Source: Lapillicoccus sp. (GTDB lineage Bacteria; Actinomycetota; Actinomycetes; Actinomycetales; Dermatophilaceae). From it: 64,000 nt of DNA. Of the stretch, positions 1-8,878 are shown piece by piece. The notes under the pieces were generated by a model that did no database searches, was not told the origin of the DNA, and saw nothing but the letters and a program-made list of their open reading frames with translations. Each line of letters opens with the position of its first letter. Positions within the stretch are counted from its first letter, which is position 1. A program made the translations under genes and the position numbers. The stretch is from the NCBI RefSeq assembly GCF_025353065.1, contig NZ_JANXRJ010000052.1:54718-118717 (forward strand), in the 5' to 3' direction.

Positions 1-1
1 G

Positions 2-1219
2 TTCATCGACGAGGAGCAGGCCGCGGTCGTGCTCACCGACCCGGCACACCGGGAGGTCGCCCGGGTCGCCGCCGAGCGGTCGGCCGTGCTGCTGCGCAAC
101 GAGGGCGACCTGCTCCCGCTCGACCTCGGATCGGTGGGCTCGATCGCCGTGCTCGGGCCGCTCGCCGACTCCCGGCGCGACACGCTGGGCCCCTGGGTGT
201 TCGACTTCGACCTCGCCGAGACCGTGACGGTGCTCGAGGGCATCCGGTCCAGGGTCGGTGACGCGGCGACCGTCTCCCACGCGCCCGGCGTCCGGCCCGC
301 GCAGCGCGTGTTCCCCTCGATGTTCGACATGTGGGGCGGGAACTCGCCCGAGGACCCGGAGGGGTTCGACGACGACGTCGAGCTCGACCGTGCGGTCGAG
401 CTCGCGCGCAGCTCGCGGGTCGCGGTGGTGGTCGTGGGGGAGTGGCAGAACATGATCGGCGAGGGGGCCTCGCGTTCCTCGCTCGAGCTCCCGGGGCGAC
501 AGCTCGAGCTCGTCCAGCGGGTGGCCGAGATCGGCACTCCCGTCGTGCTGCTCGTGATGAACGGCCGACCGCTCGACCTCCGCTGGCCCGACCGGCACGT
601 GCCGGCGATCCTCGACATCTGGTATCCGGGCTCCCAGGGCGGAGCAGCGGTGGCCCACCTCCTGTTCGGTGACGTCTCGCCTGCGGGACGGCTGCCGTTC
701 TCCTGGCCGCGGACCGTCGGCCAGATCCCGATCAACTACTCGCACACTCGATCTCACGACCCCGACCGGCAGAACCGGCGCTACTGGGACGAGGAGAGCA
801 CCCCGCTCTACCCGTTCGGGCACGGGCTCTCCTACTCCTCCTTCACGTATGCCGCCCCGGCCGTCGACACCGACACGATCGCCCCGGACCGGACCGTGAC
901 CGTCTCCGCGACCGTCACCAACACCGGTCGGCGGACCGCCGACGAGGTGGTCCAGCTCTACGTCCACCAGCGGCACGGCACGGCGTCGCGACCCGTCCGC
1001 GAGCTCAAGGGCTTCCAGCGGATCACGTTGGCGGCCGGGGAGTCCCGGTCGGTGGCGTTCACCCTGGGGGCGGCGCAGCTGCGCTACTGGAACGCTGCTG
1101 TGCGCGACTGGGTGCTCGACCCGTCCACGTTCGACGTCGGGATCGGCGCCGACTCGACGACCGCACTGACCGCGAGCTTCACCGTCACTCGCGTCCTCAG
1201 TGGGAGTCCCACCGACTGA
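2..1219 (+). CDS. GH3 family beta-glucosidase, C-terminal part (5' truncated by window)
   Basis: This is the last 405 residues of a glycoside hydrolase family 3 enzyme, which removes beta-linked glucose or xylose from oligosaccharides. The reading frame is open from base 2, so the gene begins before the window and the N-terminal barrel with the nucleophile Asp is not visible. What is visible is the alpha/beta sandwich domain (VLLRNEGDLLPL near its start, then GEWQNMIGEGASRSSLELPG, whose Glu is where family members place the acid/base). A fibronectin-III-like domain follows (VTNTGRRTADEVVQLYVH to the end). The substrate cannot be told from this part. It is followed by a separate small gene, so no operon is implied. 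Confidence 0.9.
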   Translation, partial: FIDEEQAAVVLTDPAHREVARVAAERSAVLLRNEGDLLPLDLGSVGSIAVLGPLADSRRDTLGPWVFDFDLAETVTVLEGIRSRVGDAATVSHAPGVRPAQRVFPSMFDMWGGNSPEDPEGFDDDVELDRAVELARSSRVAVVVVGEWQNMIGEGASRSSLELPGRQLELVQRVAEIGTPVVLLVMNGRPLDLRWPDRHVPAILDIWYPGSQGGAAVAHLLFGDVSPAGRLPFSWPRTVGQIPINYSHTRSHDPDRQNRRYWDEESTPLYPFGHGLSYSSFTYAAPAVDTDTIAPDRTVTVSATVTNTGRRTADEVVQLYVHQRHGTASRPVRELKGFQRITLAAGESRSVAFTLGAAQLRYWNAAVRDWVLDPSTFDVGIGADSTTALTASFTVTRVLSGSPTD

Positions 1220-1278
1220 CCTCGACACCGCCTCCGCTCCACCGGTTTCCGGGCCGAGGGAGTGGGTACTGCCCCTGC

Positions 1279-1695
1279 ATGGGCGACTACGAGGAATCCA
1301 CCACGGTGGCGGTCAGCGCGAACGAGCTCTTCGGCTACCTGCAGGACGTGAAGAACCTGCCCCACTACCTCCCCCGGCTGACGTCGGTCACGCCATCGGG
1401 GGACGGCACCTACACGGTCACGGCGCACATCCAGCCGGAGGGCGGCGAGGCTCGCGACGTCGAGGGTGAGGCGTGGATGTCGGTCAAGACCGAGGGCCGC
1501 ACTCTCGCCTGGGGTTCGGCCGGACCCCACAACTACGAGGGTGAGCTGGACGTCGAACCCGGGGACGCCGAGGGCACGTCGCGCCTCACGGTGCGGTTGC
1601 ACACCGAGCGAGCCGAAGGGCCGTCGATCGAGAGTGGGCTCAAGGAGACCATCGCCGGGCTGAAGGACGCCGCCGAGTCCGCGTCCGAAGGGTGA
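1279..1695 (+). CDS. SRPBCC (START-like/polyketide cyclase) family protein
   Basis: A 138-residue protein of the SRPBCC helix-grip fold. It opens with a short strand and then SANELFGYLQDVKNLPHYLPR, the usual pattern of these hydrophobic-ligand-binding proteins. The middle holds alternating strands (YTVTAHIQ, GEAWMSVKTEGRTLAWGS) and the end is a long helix (IESGLKETIAGLKDAAESA). There is no catalytic signature, so the ligand and role are unknown. It stands alone between the GH3 gene and an acyl-CoA-dehydrogenase-like gene. The ATG has no strong ribosome site, but TACTGC lies just upstream, so a leaderless message is possible. Confidence 0.75.
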   Translation: MGDYEESTTVAVSANELFGYLQDVKNLPHYLPRLTSVTPSGDGTYTVTAHIQPEGGEARDVEGEAWMSVKTEGRTLAWGSAGPHNYEGELDVEPGDAEGTSRLTVRLHTERAEGPSIESGLKETIAGLKDAAESASEG

Positions 1696-1852
1696 TCCCG
1701 CCTGCAGTGGCCTCCACGCCCTTCGGTGTGTTCGACGCCTGCACCGGCGGGACGGCTCCGGAGGGACATCCCCACGTCCTCGTCGTCGAGGTTCTTCGCC
1801 CTCGGTTCGACGGCCACCGGCACCCTGACGGTCTCGAACGGGAGCTGTCCGC

Positions 1853-2827
1853 ATGACCGACGAGAGCACCATCCCGAGCGACCTGCACCGTCGCGTGACC
1901 TGGCTGATCGCGTCTGGCGCGGCTGACCTCCCTCTTCCGGGAGCCGGGCGGACCGCGGCCCGCTGGGCCGCGCTGACGGCCCGGACCAGGGACGACGTCG
2001 TCGTCGGCCGGCTCGTCGAGGCCCACGCCGACGCCGACGCGATCCTCGCGCAGCTGGCTGGTCGCCGGGTCGCCGAGGACGAGTGGTGGGGTGTCTGGGC
2101 CGCCGAACCGCCCACCCCGCAGCTGAGGGCCACCCGGGCTGGTGATGCGTGGACCCTCACCGGAGGCAAGGTGTGGTGCTCGGGCGCGGGCCTGTGCAGT
2201 CACGCCCTGGTCACGGCCCGCGTCGGGCAGCACGACAGCGGTCTCTTCGCCGTCGACCTCGGTCACGAGGGAGCATCGGCGGACACGACCGTGTGGAAGG
2301 GCACCGGAATGGCGCGCAGCAGGACGGGGACGGTCACCTTCGACCGGGTCCCGGCCGAGCGGATCGGCAGCCGCTCCGACTATCTCGACCGGGCAGGGTT
2401 CTGGCACGGGGCGATCGGCGTTGCGGCGTGCTGGTTGGGAGGCGCCGAGCGGGTGGCAGACACCCTGCGTTCGGCGGCCGCAGCCCGGCCGCTGGACCCC
2501 CACGCCCTGGCCCATCTCGGTGCCGTCGACGCCGCGCTCGCCGGCGCGCGATGGACGATGGACGGGGCGGCTGCCGAGACGGACCGACAGCCGGACGACC
2601 GGGGCGCCGCCCACCTGCGCGCCCTGCGGGTCCGCGCGGTCGTCGAGGCAGCCGCGGCCCTGACGATCGACCGGGTCGGACGAGCCCTCGGTCCGGCACC
2701 CCTCTGCCAGGACGAGATCCACGCCGGCACCGTCGACGACCTGCTGGTCTACCTGCGGCAGAGCCACGCCGAACGCGACCTCGCGTCCCTGGGGGGCGTC
2801 CTCGCCGCAGGAGGACACGATGGGTGA
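1853..2827 (+). CDS. Acyl-CoA dehydrogenase-like protein
   Basis: A 324-residue protein resembling the middle and C-terminal parts of acyl-CoA dehydrogenases: LTGGKVWCSGAGLCSHALVTAR is the beta-domain pattern that normally packs on FAD. A helical region follows, with regularly spaced arginines (HLRALRVRAVVEAAAALTIDRVGRALG). It is shorter than the usual 380-400 residues and has no clear catalytic Glu, so activity is uncertain. The ATG is preceded by a GGGAG ribosome site. Homologues in other actinobacteria often sit with PIG-L deacetylase and glycosyltransferase genes, which are absent here. Confidence 0.65.
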   Translation: MTDESTIPSDLHRRVTWLIASGAADLPLPGAGRTAARWAALTARTRDDVVVGRLVEAHADADAILAQLAGRRVAEDEWWGVWAAEPPTPQLRATRAGDAWTLTGGKVWCSGAGLCSHALVTARVGQHDSGLFAVDLGHEGASADTTVWKGTGMARSRTGTVTFDRVPAERIGSRSDYLDRAGFWHGAIGVAACWLGGAERVADTLRSAAAARPLDPHALAHLGAVDAALAGARWTMDGAAAETDRQPDDRGAAHLRALRVRAVVEAAAALTIDRVGRALGPAPLCQDEIHAGTVDDLLVYLRQSHAERDLASLGGVLAAGGHDG

Positions 2828-2965
2828 CCCGAGCCACGCGGACCGGCTGACGAGGTCGACGAGACGGGTCGCGGCACACCCGTCCTCCCCGGGGGAGCGG
2901 TGGCCGCGCACGAGCGCGCTGCGCTGTGCCGACGGGCCACGCGTCCTCGGAAGCCGCTCGGGGAC

Positions 2966-2971
2966 TAGCGT
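2966..2971 (+). promoter_or_regulatory. -10 element, leaderless type, for the MOSC-like gene
   Basis: TAGCGT ends six bases before the ATG at 2978, so transcription would start at or within a base or two of the start codon. No Shine-Dalgarno sequence is present. Confidence 0.5.
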
Positions 2972-2977
2972 GCTGCC

Positions 2978-3328
2978 ATGGCCGACGTCTCGAGCATCCA
3001 CATCTACCCCGCCAAGGGTGAGCCCGGGCAGGAGCTCGACGACGTGTCGGTCTCCGCGGAGGGACTCGACGGCGACCGGCGCAAAGGCGCCCCGGTGCAC
3101 CTCGTCTCGGTCGCGGCCTACGTCGAGGAGCACCCGCGGGCCAACCTCGTCCTCGACCTCGACGGTGACGAGCTCACGGCCCTCATCGGCCGGCGCCTCC
3201 GGATCGGCAGCGTCGAGCTCGAGGTGACCGGCCCGGCGAAGAACTGCCCCGGCGTGTATGCCGTGGTACCGGTCCCCGGCGACATCGCCGTCGGCGACGA
3301 GGTGACCGTCGGCGTCGCCGGCCCCTGA
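2978..3328 (+). CDS. Small MOSC-domain-like protein
   Basis: A 116-residue protein resembling a minimal MOSC domain, the beta-barrel found at the end of molybdenum-cofactor sulfurases and in YiiM-like proteins. Visible parts are IHIYPAKGEPGQ at the start, a GLDGDRR turn, HLVSVAAYVEE, and near the end TGPAKNCPGVYAVV, whose Cys sits where MOSC proteins keep their conserved cysteine. It is shorter than typical MOSC proteins (150 or more residues). No molybdenum genes are adjacent. It ends 17 bp from the convergent acyl-CoA dehydrogenase gene. Confidence 0.65.
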   Translation: MADVSSIHIYPAKGEPGQELDDVSVSAEGLDGDRRKGAPVHLVSVAAYVEEHPRANLVLDLDGDELTALIGRRLRIGSVELEVTGPAKNCPGVYAVVPVPGDIAVGDEVTVGVAGP

Positions 3329-3345
3329 AGCCGGACCCGGAGGGG

Positions 3346-5295
3346 TCAGGCGACGGGGAACGGATCGAGGAGCGCGCTGCCGAGCCAGCTGTCGGGGAGG
3401 CCGAAGCCGCCGACGATGTCGTGGGCGAGCGGGCGGAGCTCGCCGCACAGCTCGTTGACCCGCGCGATGACCTGCTTGCTGTGGCTCGGGGTGAGTCGCT
3501 CGTGCTCGAGGTACCAGCCGCGGTTGGTCTCGATGACCGAGAGGGCGTAGAGGTCGCAGAGCAGGTCGAGGACGCGCTTGGCCTCGGGGTCCGTCGTCGC
3601 CTCGATGCCGGCGACGAAGGCCTCGAGGACGATGCGGTCGACGTGGGCTCGCGCGGCACCGATGAGGTGGTCCTGCGCGTCGTTGAAGGTGGCGAGCTGG
3701 TCGTCCGCCCGCGAGGCCCGCTGCAGCCGCATCGCGACCCCCTCGAGCAGGTGCTTCTCCCGGTCGAGGAAGAGCTCGAGCTGCCGGCCCCGGCTGGCTT
3801 CGACGCCGTCGGAGTCGCGGGAGGGCGCGCTGGCGATGATCCGCTGCACGAGGCCCCGGGTGGAGGTCCGCTCCAGCACCGCATCGGCGAATACCCTTGC
3901 GCCGAAACGGATCTTGCCCAGTGTCTGCAGGTCGCCGAAGGACTCCTGGTATGCCGTGAGCAGCCCCTTCGCGACGAGCTGGAGGAGCACGGTGTTGTCA
4001 CCCTCGAACGTGGTGAAGACGTCGGTGTCGGCCTTGAGGGAGGGCAACCGGCTGTCGCTCAGGTAGCCGGCGCCGCCGCAGGCCTCGCGGCACATCTGGA
4101 TCGACGAGGTCGCGTGCGCGGTCGACGCGACCTTGATGGCCGCGGCGCGGGCCTCGAGCTGCCGCTGAGCCTGCTCGTCCACCGGGCCGGGGGAGCTCTG
4201 GACGTCGTGCATCTCGGCGACGAGCGCGTTCTGCGCGAAGAGCAGCGCGTAGGAGATGGCGATCGCAGGAAGAAGCTTGCGCTGGTGGACGCGGTAGTCG
4301 AGGATCGCGATCTCCTGGCCCGACCCGGGCGCCTCGAACTGGCGACGGTGCTCGGCGTACCGGGTCGCGATGGCCAGGGCCGTGCGGGTGGCCGCGCCGG
4401 CCCCGCCCGCCACGGAGATCCGACCGCGCACCAGCGTGCCGAGCATCGTGAAGAACCGGCGGCCGGCGTTGTCGATGGGGGAGGAGTAGACCCCGTGCTC
4501 GTCGATGTCGCCGTAGCGGTTGAGGAGGTTGGTGCGCGGCACCCTGACGTGGTCGAAGGTGAGCCGTCCGTTGTCGACGCCCGGGAGACCGGCCTTGCCG
4601 CCGCAGTCGCCGATGGTCACGCCCGGCATCGCCCGGCCGCGAGCGTCACGGATCGGCACGAGGACGCAGTGCACGCCGTGGCCGCCATCGTCGGTCACGA
4701 GCTGGGCGAAGACCGCGGCCATCCGGGCGTCGCGCGCGGCGTTGCCGATGTAGTCCTTGCGCCCCAGGACCGACGGCGTGTGGATGACGAGCTCGTCCGT
4801 GGCGCCGTCATAGGTCGCGGTCGTCAGCAGGTGCTGGACGTCGGAGCCGTGTCCCGTCTCGCTCATCGCGAAGCAGCCGGGGACGCTGAGGTCGAGCATC
4901 GACGGGAGGTGTTCGTCGAAGTGTCGCTGGGTGCCGAGGTTGGCGATCGCCCCGGCATACAGGCCGAACTGCACACCGGCCTTCACCCACAGGGAGAGGT
5001 CGGCGTGGCCGAGCATCTCGAAGGCCGTGACGGAGGCGCCGAGGTCGCCGGTGCCGCCCTGACCGGGAAGCAGGCCGTCGCGGGCGTAGGGCTCCTTCGC
5101 GAGCTCGACCAGCTGGGCGCTGGTGTAGGCGCGGTAGTCCTCACGGCTCAGCTCCTCGTCCGGCGGCCCGAAACGCTCGGGCTCGATGCTCCGGATGGCG
5201 TCCCGCACGTGGGCCCAGCGACCGCCGGTGGCAGTGCGCAGGGCCGTCGCCAGGGAGGACGGGACGCTGTTCTCGTGGGGGTCGCGAGTGCTCAT
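3346..5295 (-). CDS. Acyl-CoA dehydrogenase (FadE5-like)
   Basis: A 649-residue flavoprotein of the large acyl-CoA dehydrogenase/oxidase type, which makes the 2,3-double bond in acyl-CoA. The FAD and substrate motif CFAMSETGHGSDV is near residue 155. The helical domain carries RRQFEAPGSGQEIAILDYR, and the signature ACGGAGYLSDSRLPSLKADTD is followed by TTFEGDNTVLLQ, the usual seat of the catalytic Glu. The ATG overlaps the stop of the TetR gene by four bases, so the two form one transcript. Thiolase, FabG and MaoC genes lie on the opposite strand, in the same set as mycobacterial fadE5-fadA2-fabG4-htdX, so this is likely the first beta-oxidation step of the set. Confidence 0.9.
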   Translation of the reverse strand: MSTRDPHENSVPSSLATALRTATGGRWAHVRDAIRSIEPERFGPPDEELSREDYRAYTSAQLVELAKEPYARDGLLPGQGGTGDLGASVTAFEMLGHADLSLWVKAGVQFGLYAGAIANLGTQRHFDEHLPSMLDLSVPGCFAMSETGHGSDVQHLLTTATYDGATDELVIHTPSVLGRKDYIGNAARDARMAAVFAQLVTDDGGHGVHCVLVPIRDARGRAMPGVTIGDCGGKAGLPGVDNGRLTFDHVRVPRTNLLNRYGDIDEHGVYSSPIDNAGRRFFTMLGTLVRGRISVAGGAGAATRTALAIATRYAEHRRQFEAPGSGQEIAILDYRVHQRKLLPAIAISYALLFAQNALVAEMHDVQSSPGPVDEQAQRQLEARAAAIKVASTAHATSSIQMCREACGGAGYLSDSRLPSLKADTDVFTTFEGDNTVLLQLVAKGLLTAYQESFGDLQTLGKIRFGARVFADAVLERTSTRGLVQRIIASAPSRDSDGVEASRGRQLELFLDREKHLLEGVAMRLQRASRADDQLATFNDAQDHLIGAARAHVDRIVLEAFVAGIEATTDPEAKRVLDLLCDLYALSVIETNRGWYLEHERLTPSHSKQVIARVNELCGELRPLAHDIVGGFGLPDSWLGSALLDPFPVA

Positions 5296-6032
5296 GAAGG
5301 GTCCTTGAGGGTGGTGGGGGTGGCGCCGCTGGTGGTGGTGCGGGCGGAGGGCGGCCAGGCCACCGAGAGGCCCGACCAGGCGAGGGCGGTGAGGGAGGCG
5401 GTGAGGTCGGCCCGCGGCATACCGGCGAAGCCCGGGCCACCGGCGAGCCACGCGTCGGCGGCGGCACGCACCATGCCGACGATGCCGTGGCCCCACACGG
5501 GTGCCGGGCTCGTGGCGTGGCCGGCGGAGGCGAGGGCGGCATCGAGCACCGTCGTCATCTGTTGTGCCACATGGTTGCTCACCCCGGCCGCCGGGTCGTG
5601 GACGGTCGCGCCGGCCGGGTCTCGCACCCGGTCGCTCGCCCGGTCCAGCAAGGGTGCGGCGACGATGAAGCGGTAGACCTCGGGGTCCTTCTCGACGAGC
5701 ACGAGGTAGGAGTCGATGGCCGCCGCGACGAGCGCCTGGGGGCTGGCGACGACATCGGCGAGGGGGATGCCGGTCTCGCCGAGCGCCCGGCCGAGGTCGC
5801 GCAGGATGAGGCCGTCGACGCGCTCCGAGACGGCGTGGTAGAGGCCGGCCCGGTCGGTGAAGTGCCGGTAGAACACGGTCTTGGACGTCCCCGCGACGGC
5901 GGCGATGTCGTCCATGCCGACGCTCGCGCCGTGCTGACGGATGGCACGGAGCGTCGCCTCGACGAGCTCTTCGCGGCGGTCGAGGCGGTGCTGGGCCCAG
6001 CGGGTGCTGCGGCCGTCGGTGGCGGTGGACAC
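5292..6032 (-). CDS. TetR-family transcriptional regulator
   Basis: A 246-residue TetR-type repressor. The N-terminal helix-turn-helix is clear at about residues 20-60 (RREELVEATLRAIRQHG, then MDDIAAVAGTSKTVFYRHF). The C-terminal ligand domain is helical (AIDSYLVLVEKDPEVYRFIVAA) and may sense a long-chain acyl-CoA, as fatty-acid TetR regulators do; that is inference from context. It is the first gene of a two-gene unit with the acyl-CoA dehydrogenase (ATGA overlap) and is divergent from the thiolase gene. Its start codon lies eight bases from a strong palindrome (6040-6072), which implies autorepression together with control of the divergent genes. Confidence 0.92.
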   Translation of the reverse strand: MSTATDGRSTRWAQHRLDRREELVEATLRAIRQHGASVGMDDIAAVAGTSKTVFYRHFTDRAGLYHAVSERVDGLILRDLGRALGETGIPLADVVASPQALVAAAIDSYLVLVEKDPEVYRFIVAAPLLDRASDRVRDPAGATVHDPAAGVSNHVAQQMTTVLDAALASAGHATSPAPVWGHGIVGMVRAAADAWLAGGPGFAGMPRADLTASLTALAWSGLSVAWPPSARTTTSGATPTTLKDPS

Positions 6033-6039
6033 GATGATG

Positions 6040-6072
6040 ACGGTAACAGGTACCGCACGTACCTGCTACCGT
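6040..6072. promoter_or_regulatory. Palindromic operator in the TetR/thiolase divergent gap
   Basis: Two 13-base arms, ACGGTAACAGGTA (6040-6052) and TACCTGCTACCGT (6060-6072), are inverted copies with one mismatch and a 7-base spacer. The site begins eight bases from the TetR start and 60 bases before the thiolase start. This is the size and place expected of a TetR operator governing both directions. Confidence 0.8.
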
Positions 6073-6131
6073 CTGTACTCGATACCTCGCCCGTCCTTCC
6101 GATTTCCGCCCTTCCCTTCAGGAGAGACCCC

Positions 6132-7436
6132 GTGGCCGCACCCCGCAAGTCCACCCCGACCGTCCGGCGGGCCGCCGTCCTCGGCGGCAACCGCATCCCC
6201 TTCGCCCGCTCCAACGGCGCCTATGCGAAGGCCTCCAACCAGGACATGCTCACCGCGACGATCGACGGCCTGGTCGCCCGGCACGGCATCGCGGGGGAGC
6301 GGCTCGGCGAGGTCGCCGGGGGAGCCGTCCTCAAGCACAGCCGCGACTTCAACCTCACCCGTGAGGCCGTCCTGGGCTCGGCGCTCGACCCGACCACGCC
6401 GGCCTACGACGTCCAGCAGGCCTGCGGCACAGGGCTGGAGACGGCCATCCTCGTCGCCAACAAGATCACCCTCGGCCAGATCGAGTCCGGCGCGGCCGGC
6501 GGCACCGACACCGCGAGCGACGCGCCGATCGCCGTCAACGAGGGGCTGCGCGAGACGCTGCTCGCGGCGAACCGCGCCCGGACGACGGGGCAGCGACTGA
6601 AGGCGCTGACCGGGTTGCGGCCCGGCCACCTCGTCCCCGAGATCCCCAAGAACCTCGAGCCCCGCACCGGTCTGTCGATGGGCGAGCACATGGCGCTCAC
6701 GACGAAGGAGTGGGGCATCACCCGCGAGGACCAGGACGAGCTCGCGGCCCTCAGCCACCGCCACCTCGCGGCGGCCTACGAGCGAGGGTTCTTCGACGAC
6801 CTCGTCACCAGCTACCTCGGCCTGTCCCGGGACAACAACCTGCGCGCCGACTCCACCACGGAGAAGCTCGCGAAGCTCAGCCCGGCCTTCGGCAAGGGCG
6901 ACGGCGCGACGATGACGGCCGGCAACTCGACGCCGCTGACCGACGGCGCCTCGATGGTGCTGCTGGGCAGCGACGACTGGGCCGCCGAGCACCGGCTCAC
7001 CCCGCTGGCCTACTTCGTCGACTCCGAGACCGCGGCGGTCGACTACGTCCACGGCGCCGAGGGCCTGCTGATGGCCCCGGCGTATGCCCTGCCTCGCCTC
7101 CTCGCCCGGGCGGGGATGACGCTGCAGGACTTCGACTACTACGAGATCCACGAGGCGTTCGCCGCGACGGTCCTCTGCACCCTCAAGGCCTGGGAGGACC
7201 CCGACTTCTGCAAGGGCCGGCTGGGTCTCGACGCGCCGATCGGGGCGATCGACCGCAGCAAGCTCAACGTCAACGGCTCCTCGCTGGCGGCGGGTCACCC
7301 GTTCGCCGCGACAGGTGGGCGGATCGTCGCCTCCCTCGCCAAGCAGCTGCACGAGAAGGGGGCCGGGTCACGCGGGCTGATCTCGATCTGCGCCGCCGGC
7401 GGCCAGGGCGTGATGGCGATCCTCGAAGGCGCCTGA
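6132..7436 (+). CDS. Acetyl-CoA C-acyltransferase (thiolase, FadA2-like)
   Basis: A 434-residue thiolase that splits 3-ketoacyl-CoA to acetyl-CoA and a shortened acyl-CoA, or runs in reverse. The acylated Cys lies in VQQACGTGLETA near residue 100. The C-terminal half holds the other active-site blocks: YEIHEAFAAT, NVNGSSLAAGHPFAATGGR with its His, and SICAAGGQG with the second Cys. The GTG start is chosen because AGGAGA lies 7 bases upstream; the upstream open frame runs through the TetR gene and is not coding. It is the first gene of the + strand side of the operon, under the palindrome at 6040-6072. Confidence 0.93.
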   Translation: MAAPRKSTPTVRRAAVLGGNRIPFARSNGAYAKASNQDMLTATIDGLVARHGIAGERLGEVAGGAVLKHSRDFNLTREAVLGSALDPTTPAYDVQQACGTGLETAILVANKITLGQIESGAAGGTDTASDAPIAVNEGLRETLLAANRARTTGQRLKALTGLRPGHLVPEIPKNLEPRTGLSMGEHMALTTKEWGITREDQDELAALSHRHLAAAYERGFFDDLVTSYLGLSRDNNLRADSTTEKLAKLSPAFGKGDGATMTAGNSTPLTDGASMVLLGSDDWAAEHRLTPLAYFVDSETAAVDYVHGAEGLLMAPAYALPRLLARAGMTLQDFDYYEIHEAFAATVLCTLKAWEDPDFCKGRLGLDAPIGAIDRSKLNVNGSSLAAGHPFAATGGRIVASLAKQLHEKGAGSRGLISICAAGGQGVMAILEGA

Positions 7437-7521
7437 GCGCCGACCTGCCTGTGCTGCACCATGGTTCACCCGATACTGCTCATCTGCCCCTGTCTCTGCT
7501 CGTGATCCCGAGGACCTTCCC

Positions 7522-8877
7522 ATGACCGACACCTACACGCAGTTCGTCAACAGCGCCTTCGGCAAGCAGGTCGCCGGCCGACTCGGTATGCCGCGTCCCG
7601 CCGCCCTGCGCCGCTACGTCCCCGGCGCCGCTCTCATCGACGGGCCGGTGCTCGTCGGCGGTCACGGCGGCGGCCCGCTCGCCAAGCGGATCACGGCCCT
7701 GCTCGGTCACGCGGGCGTCACCGTGGTGGACGAGCTGCCCGCGGGCGGAACGGTGTCCGGCGTCGTCGTCGACCTCTCTGCCGCCCGGACCCCCGCGGAC
7801 CTCGAGACGCTGCGCGCCCTCGTCGGCCCGGCCCTCAAGGTGCTCGCCCCCAGCGGGCGGGTGATCGTCGTGGGCGCCTCCCCGGACGAGGCCGCCGACG
7901 ATGTCCCGCTCGCGGCCGTCCGCCGGTCGCTCGAGGGCATCGTCCGCTCCGTCGCGAAGGAGCTGCGCAAGGGCGCCACGGCGAACCTCGTCCTCGTGCG
8001 CCGCGGAGGCGAGGACAACATCGACGCGACGATCCGCTTCTTCCTCTCCGGCCGTTCCGCCTACGTCGACGGCCAGGGCGTCGAGGTCGGCCCTATCGAG
8101 GCCGGCGCAGCGGTCGACGCCGCCGACTGGGACAGGCCGCTGGCCGGCAAGGTCGCCGTCGTCACCGGCGCCGCCCGGGGCATCGGCGCCTCGATCGCGG
8201 ACGTCCTCGCCCGCGACGGCGCGACCATCGTCTGCGTCGACATCCCTGCTGCCGGCGAGGCGCTCGCCAAGGTCGCCAACCGCAACGGTGGCTCCACCCT
8301 GCAGCTCGACGTCACCGCCCCCGACGCCGGCGCCCGGATCGTCGAGCACGCACGCACCCGGCACGGCCAGCTCGACATCGTCGTCCACAACGCCGGCATC
8401 ACCCGCGACAAGCTGCTCGCCAACACCGACGCCGACCGGTGGAAGTCCGTCGTCGACGTCAACCTCATGTCGGTGCTGCGGATGAACGAGACGATCCTCG
8501 CGCCCGGCGCCCTCGCCGACGGTGGGCACGTCGTCTGCGTGTCCTCGATGTCGGGCATCGCCGGCAACCGTGGCCAGAGCAACTATGCCGCCTCCAAGGC
8601 CGGCCTCATCGGCCTCGTCCACGCGCTCGGGGCGAGCGCCGACCTGCACCACCGCGGCATCACGGTCAACGCGGTCGCGCCCGGCTTCATCGAGACCGAG
8701 ATGACGGGCAAGATCCCCCTCGCCACGCGCGAGATGGGCCGCCGCGTCAACTCGCTCGCCCAGGGTGGGCTGCCCGTCGACGTCGCCGAGACGATCGCGT
8801 GGTTCGCCCAGGACGCCAACGCCGGCGTCACCGGACAGGTCGTCCGGGTCTGCGGCCAGAGCATCCTGGGCGCCTGA
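7522..8877 (+). CDS. 3-oxoacyl-ACP/CoA reductase, two-domain FabG4 type
   Basis: A 451-residue reductase of the high-molecular-weight FabG type, about twice the usual FabG. The N-terminal 200 residues are a flavodoxin-like, probably non-catalytic domain. The C-terminal part is a full short-chain dehydrogenase with the cofactor motif VVTGAARGIG, NAG at HNAGI, catalytic Ser in VCVSSMSG, Tyr and Lys in YAASKAG, and a PGFIETEMT loop. It reduces 3-ketoacyl groups to 3-hydroxyacyl groups. It lies between the thiolase and the MaoC gene, as Rv0242c does in M. tuberculosis, so it probably acts with them on the same acyl chain. Confidence 0.93.
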   Translation: MTDTYTQFVNSAFGKQVAGRLGMPRPAALRRYVPGAALIDGPVLVGGHGGGPLAKRITALLGHAGVTVVDELPAGGTVSGVVVDLSAARTPADLETLRALVGPALKVLAPSGRVIVVGASPDEAADDVPLAAVRRSLEGIVRSVAKELRKGATANLVLVRRGGEDNIDATIRFFLSGRSAYVDGQGVEVGPIEAGAAVDAADWDRPLAGKVAVVTGAARGIGASIADVLARDGATIVCVDIPAAGEALAKVANRNGGSTLQLDVTAPDAGARIVEHARTRHGQLDIVVHNAGITRDKLLANTDADRWKSVVDVNLMSVLRMNETILAPGALADGGHVVCVSSMSGIAGNRGQSNYAASKAGLIGLVHALGASADLHHRGITVNAVAPGFIETEMTGKIPLATREMGRRVNSLAQGGLPVDVAETIAWFAQDANAGVTGQVVRVCGQSILGA

Positions 8878-8878
8878 G

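Noticed and set aside
2820-3227. 135-residue + strand frame overlapping the MOSC-like gene
   Set aside because: Composition is that of a shadow frame, Ser/Arg/Thr/Pro-rich, with no recognisable domain.
3421-5676. 751-residue frame opposite the acyl-CoA dehydrogenase gene
   Set aside because: An antisense shadow of a high-G+C gene: Val/Gly/Asp/Arg-rich with no domain; the opposite strand holds a complete FadE.
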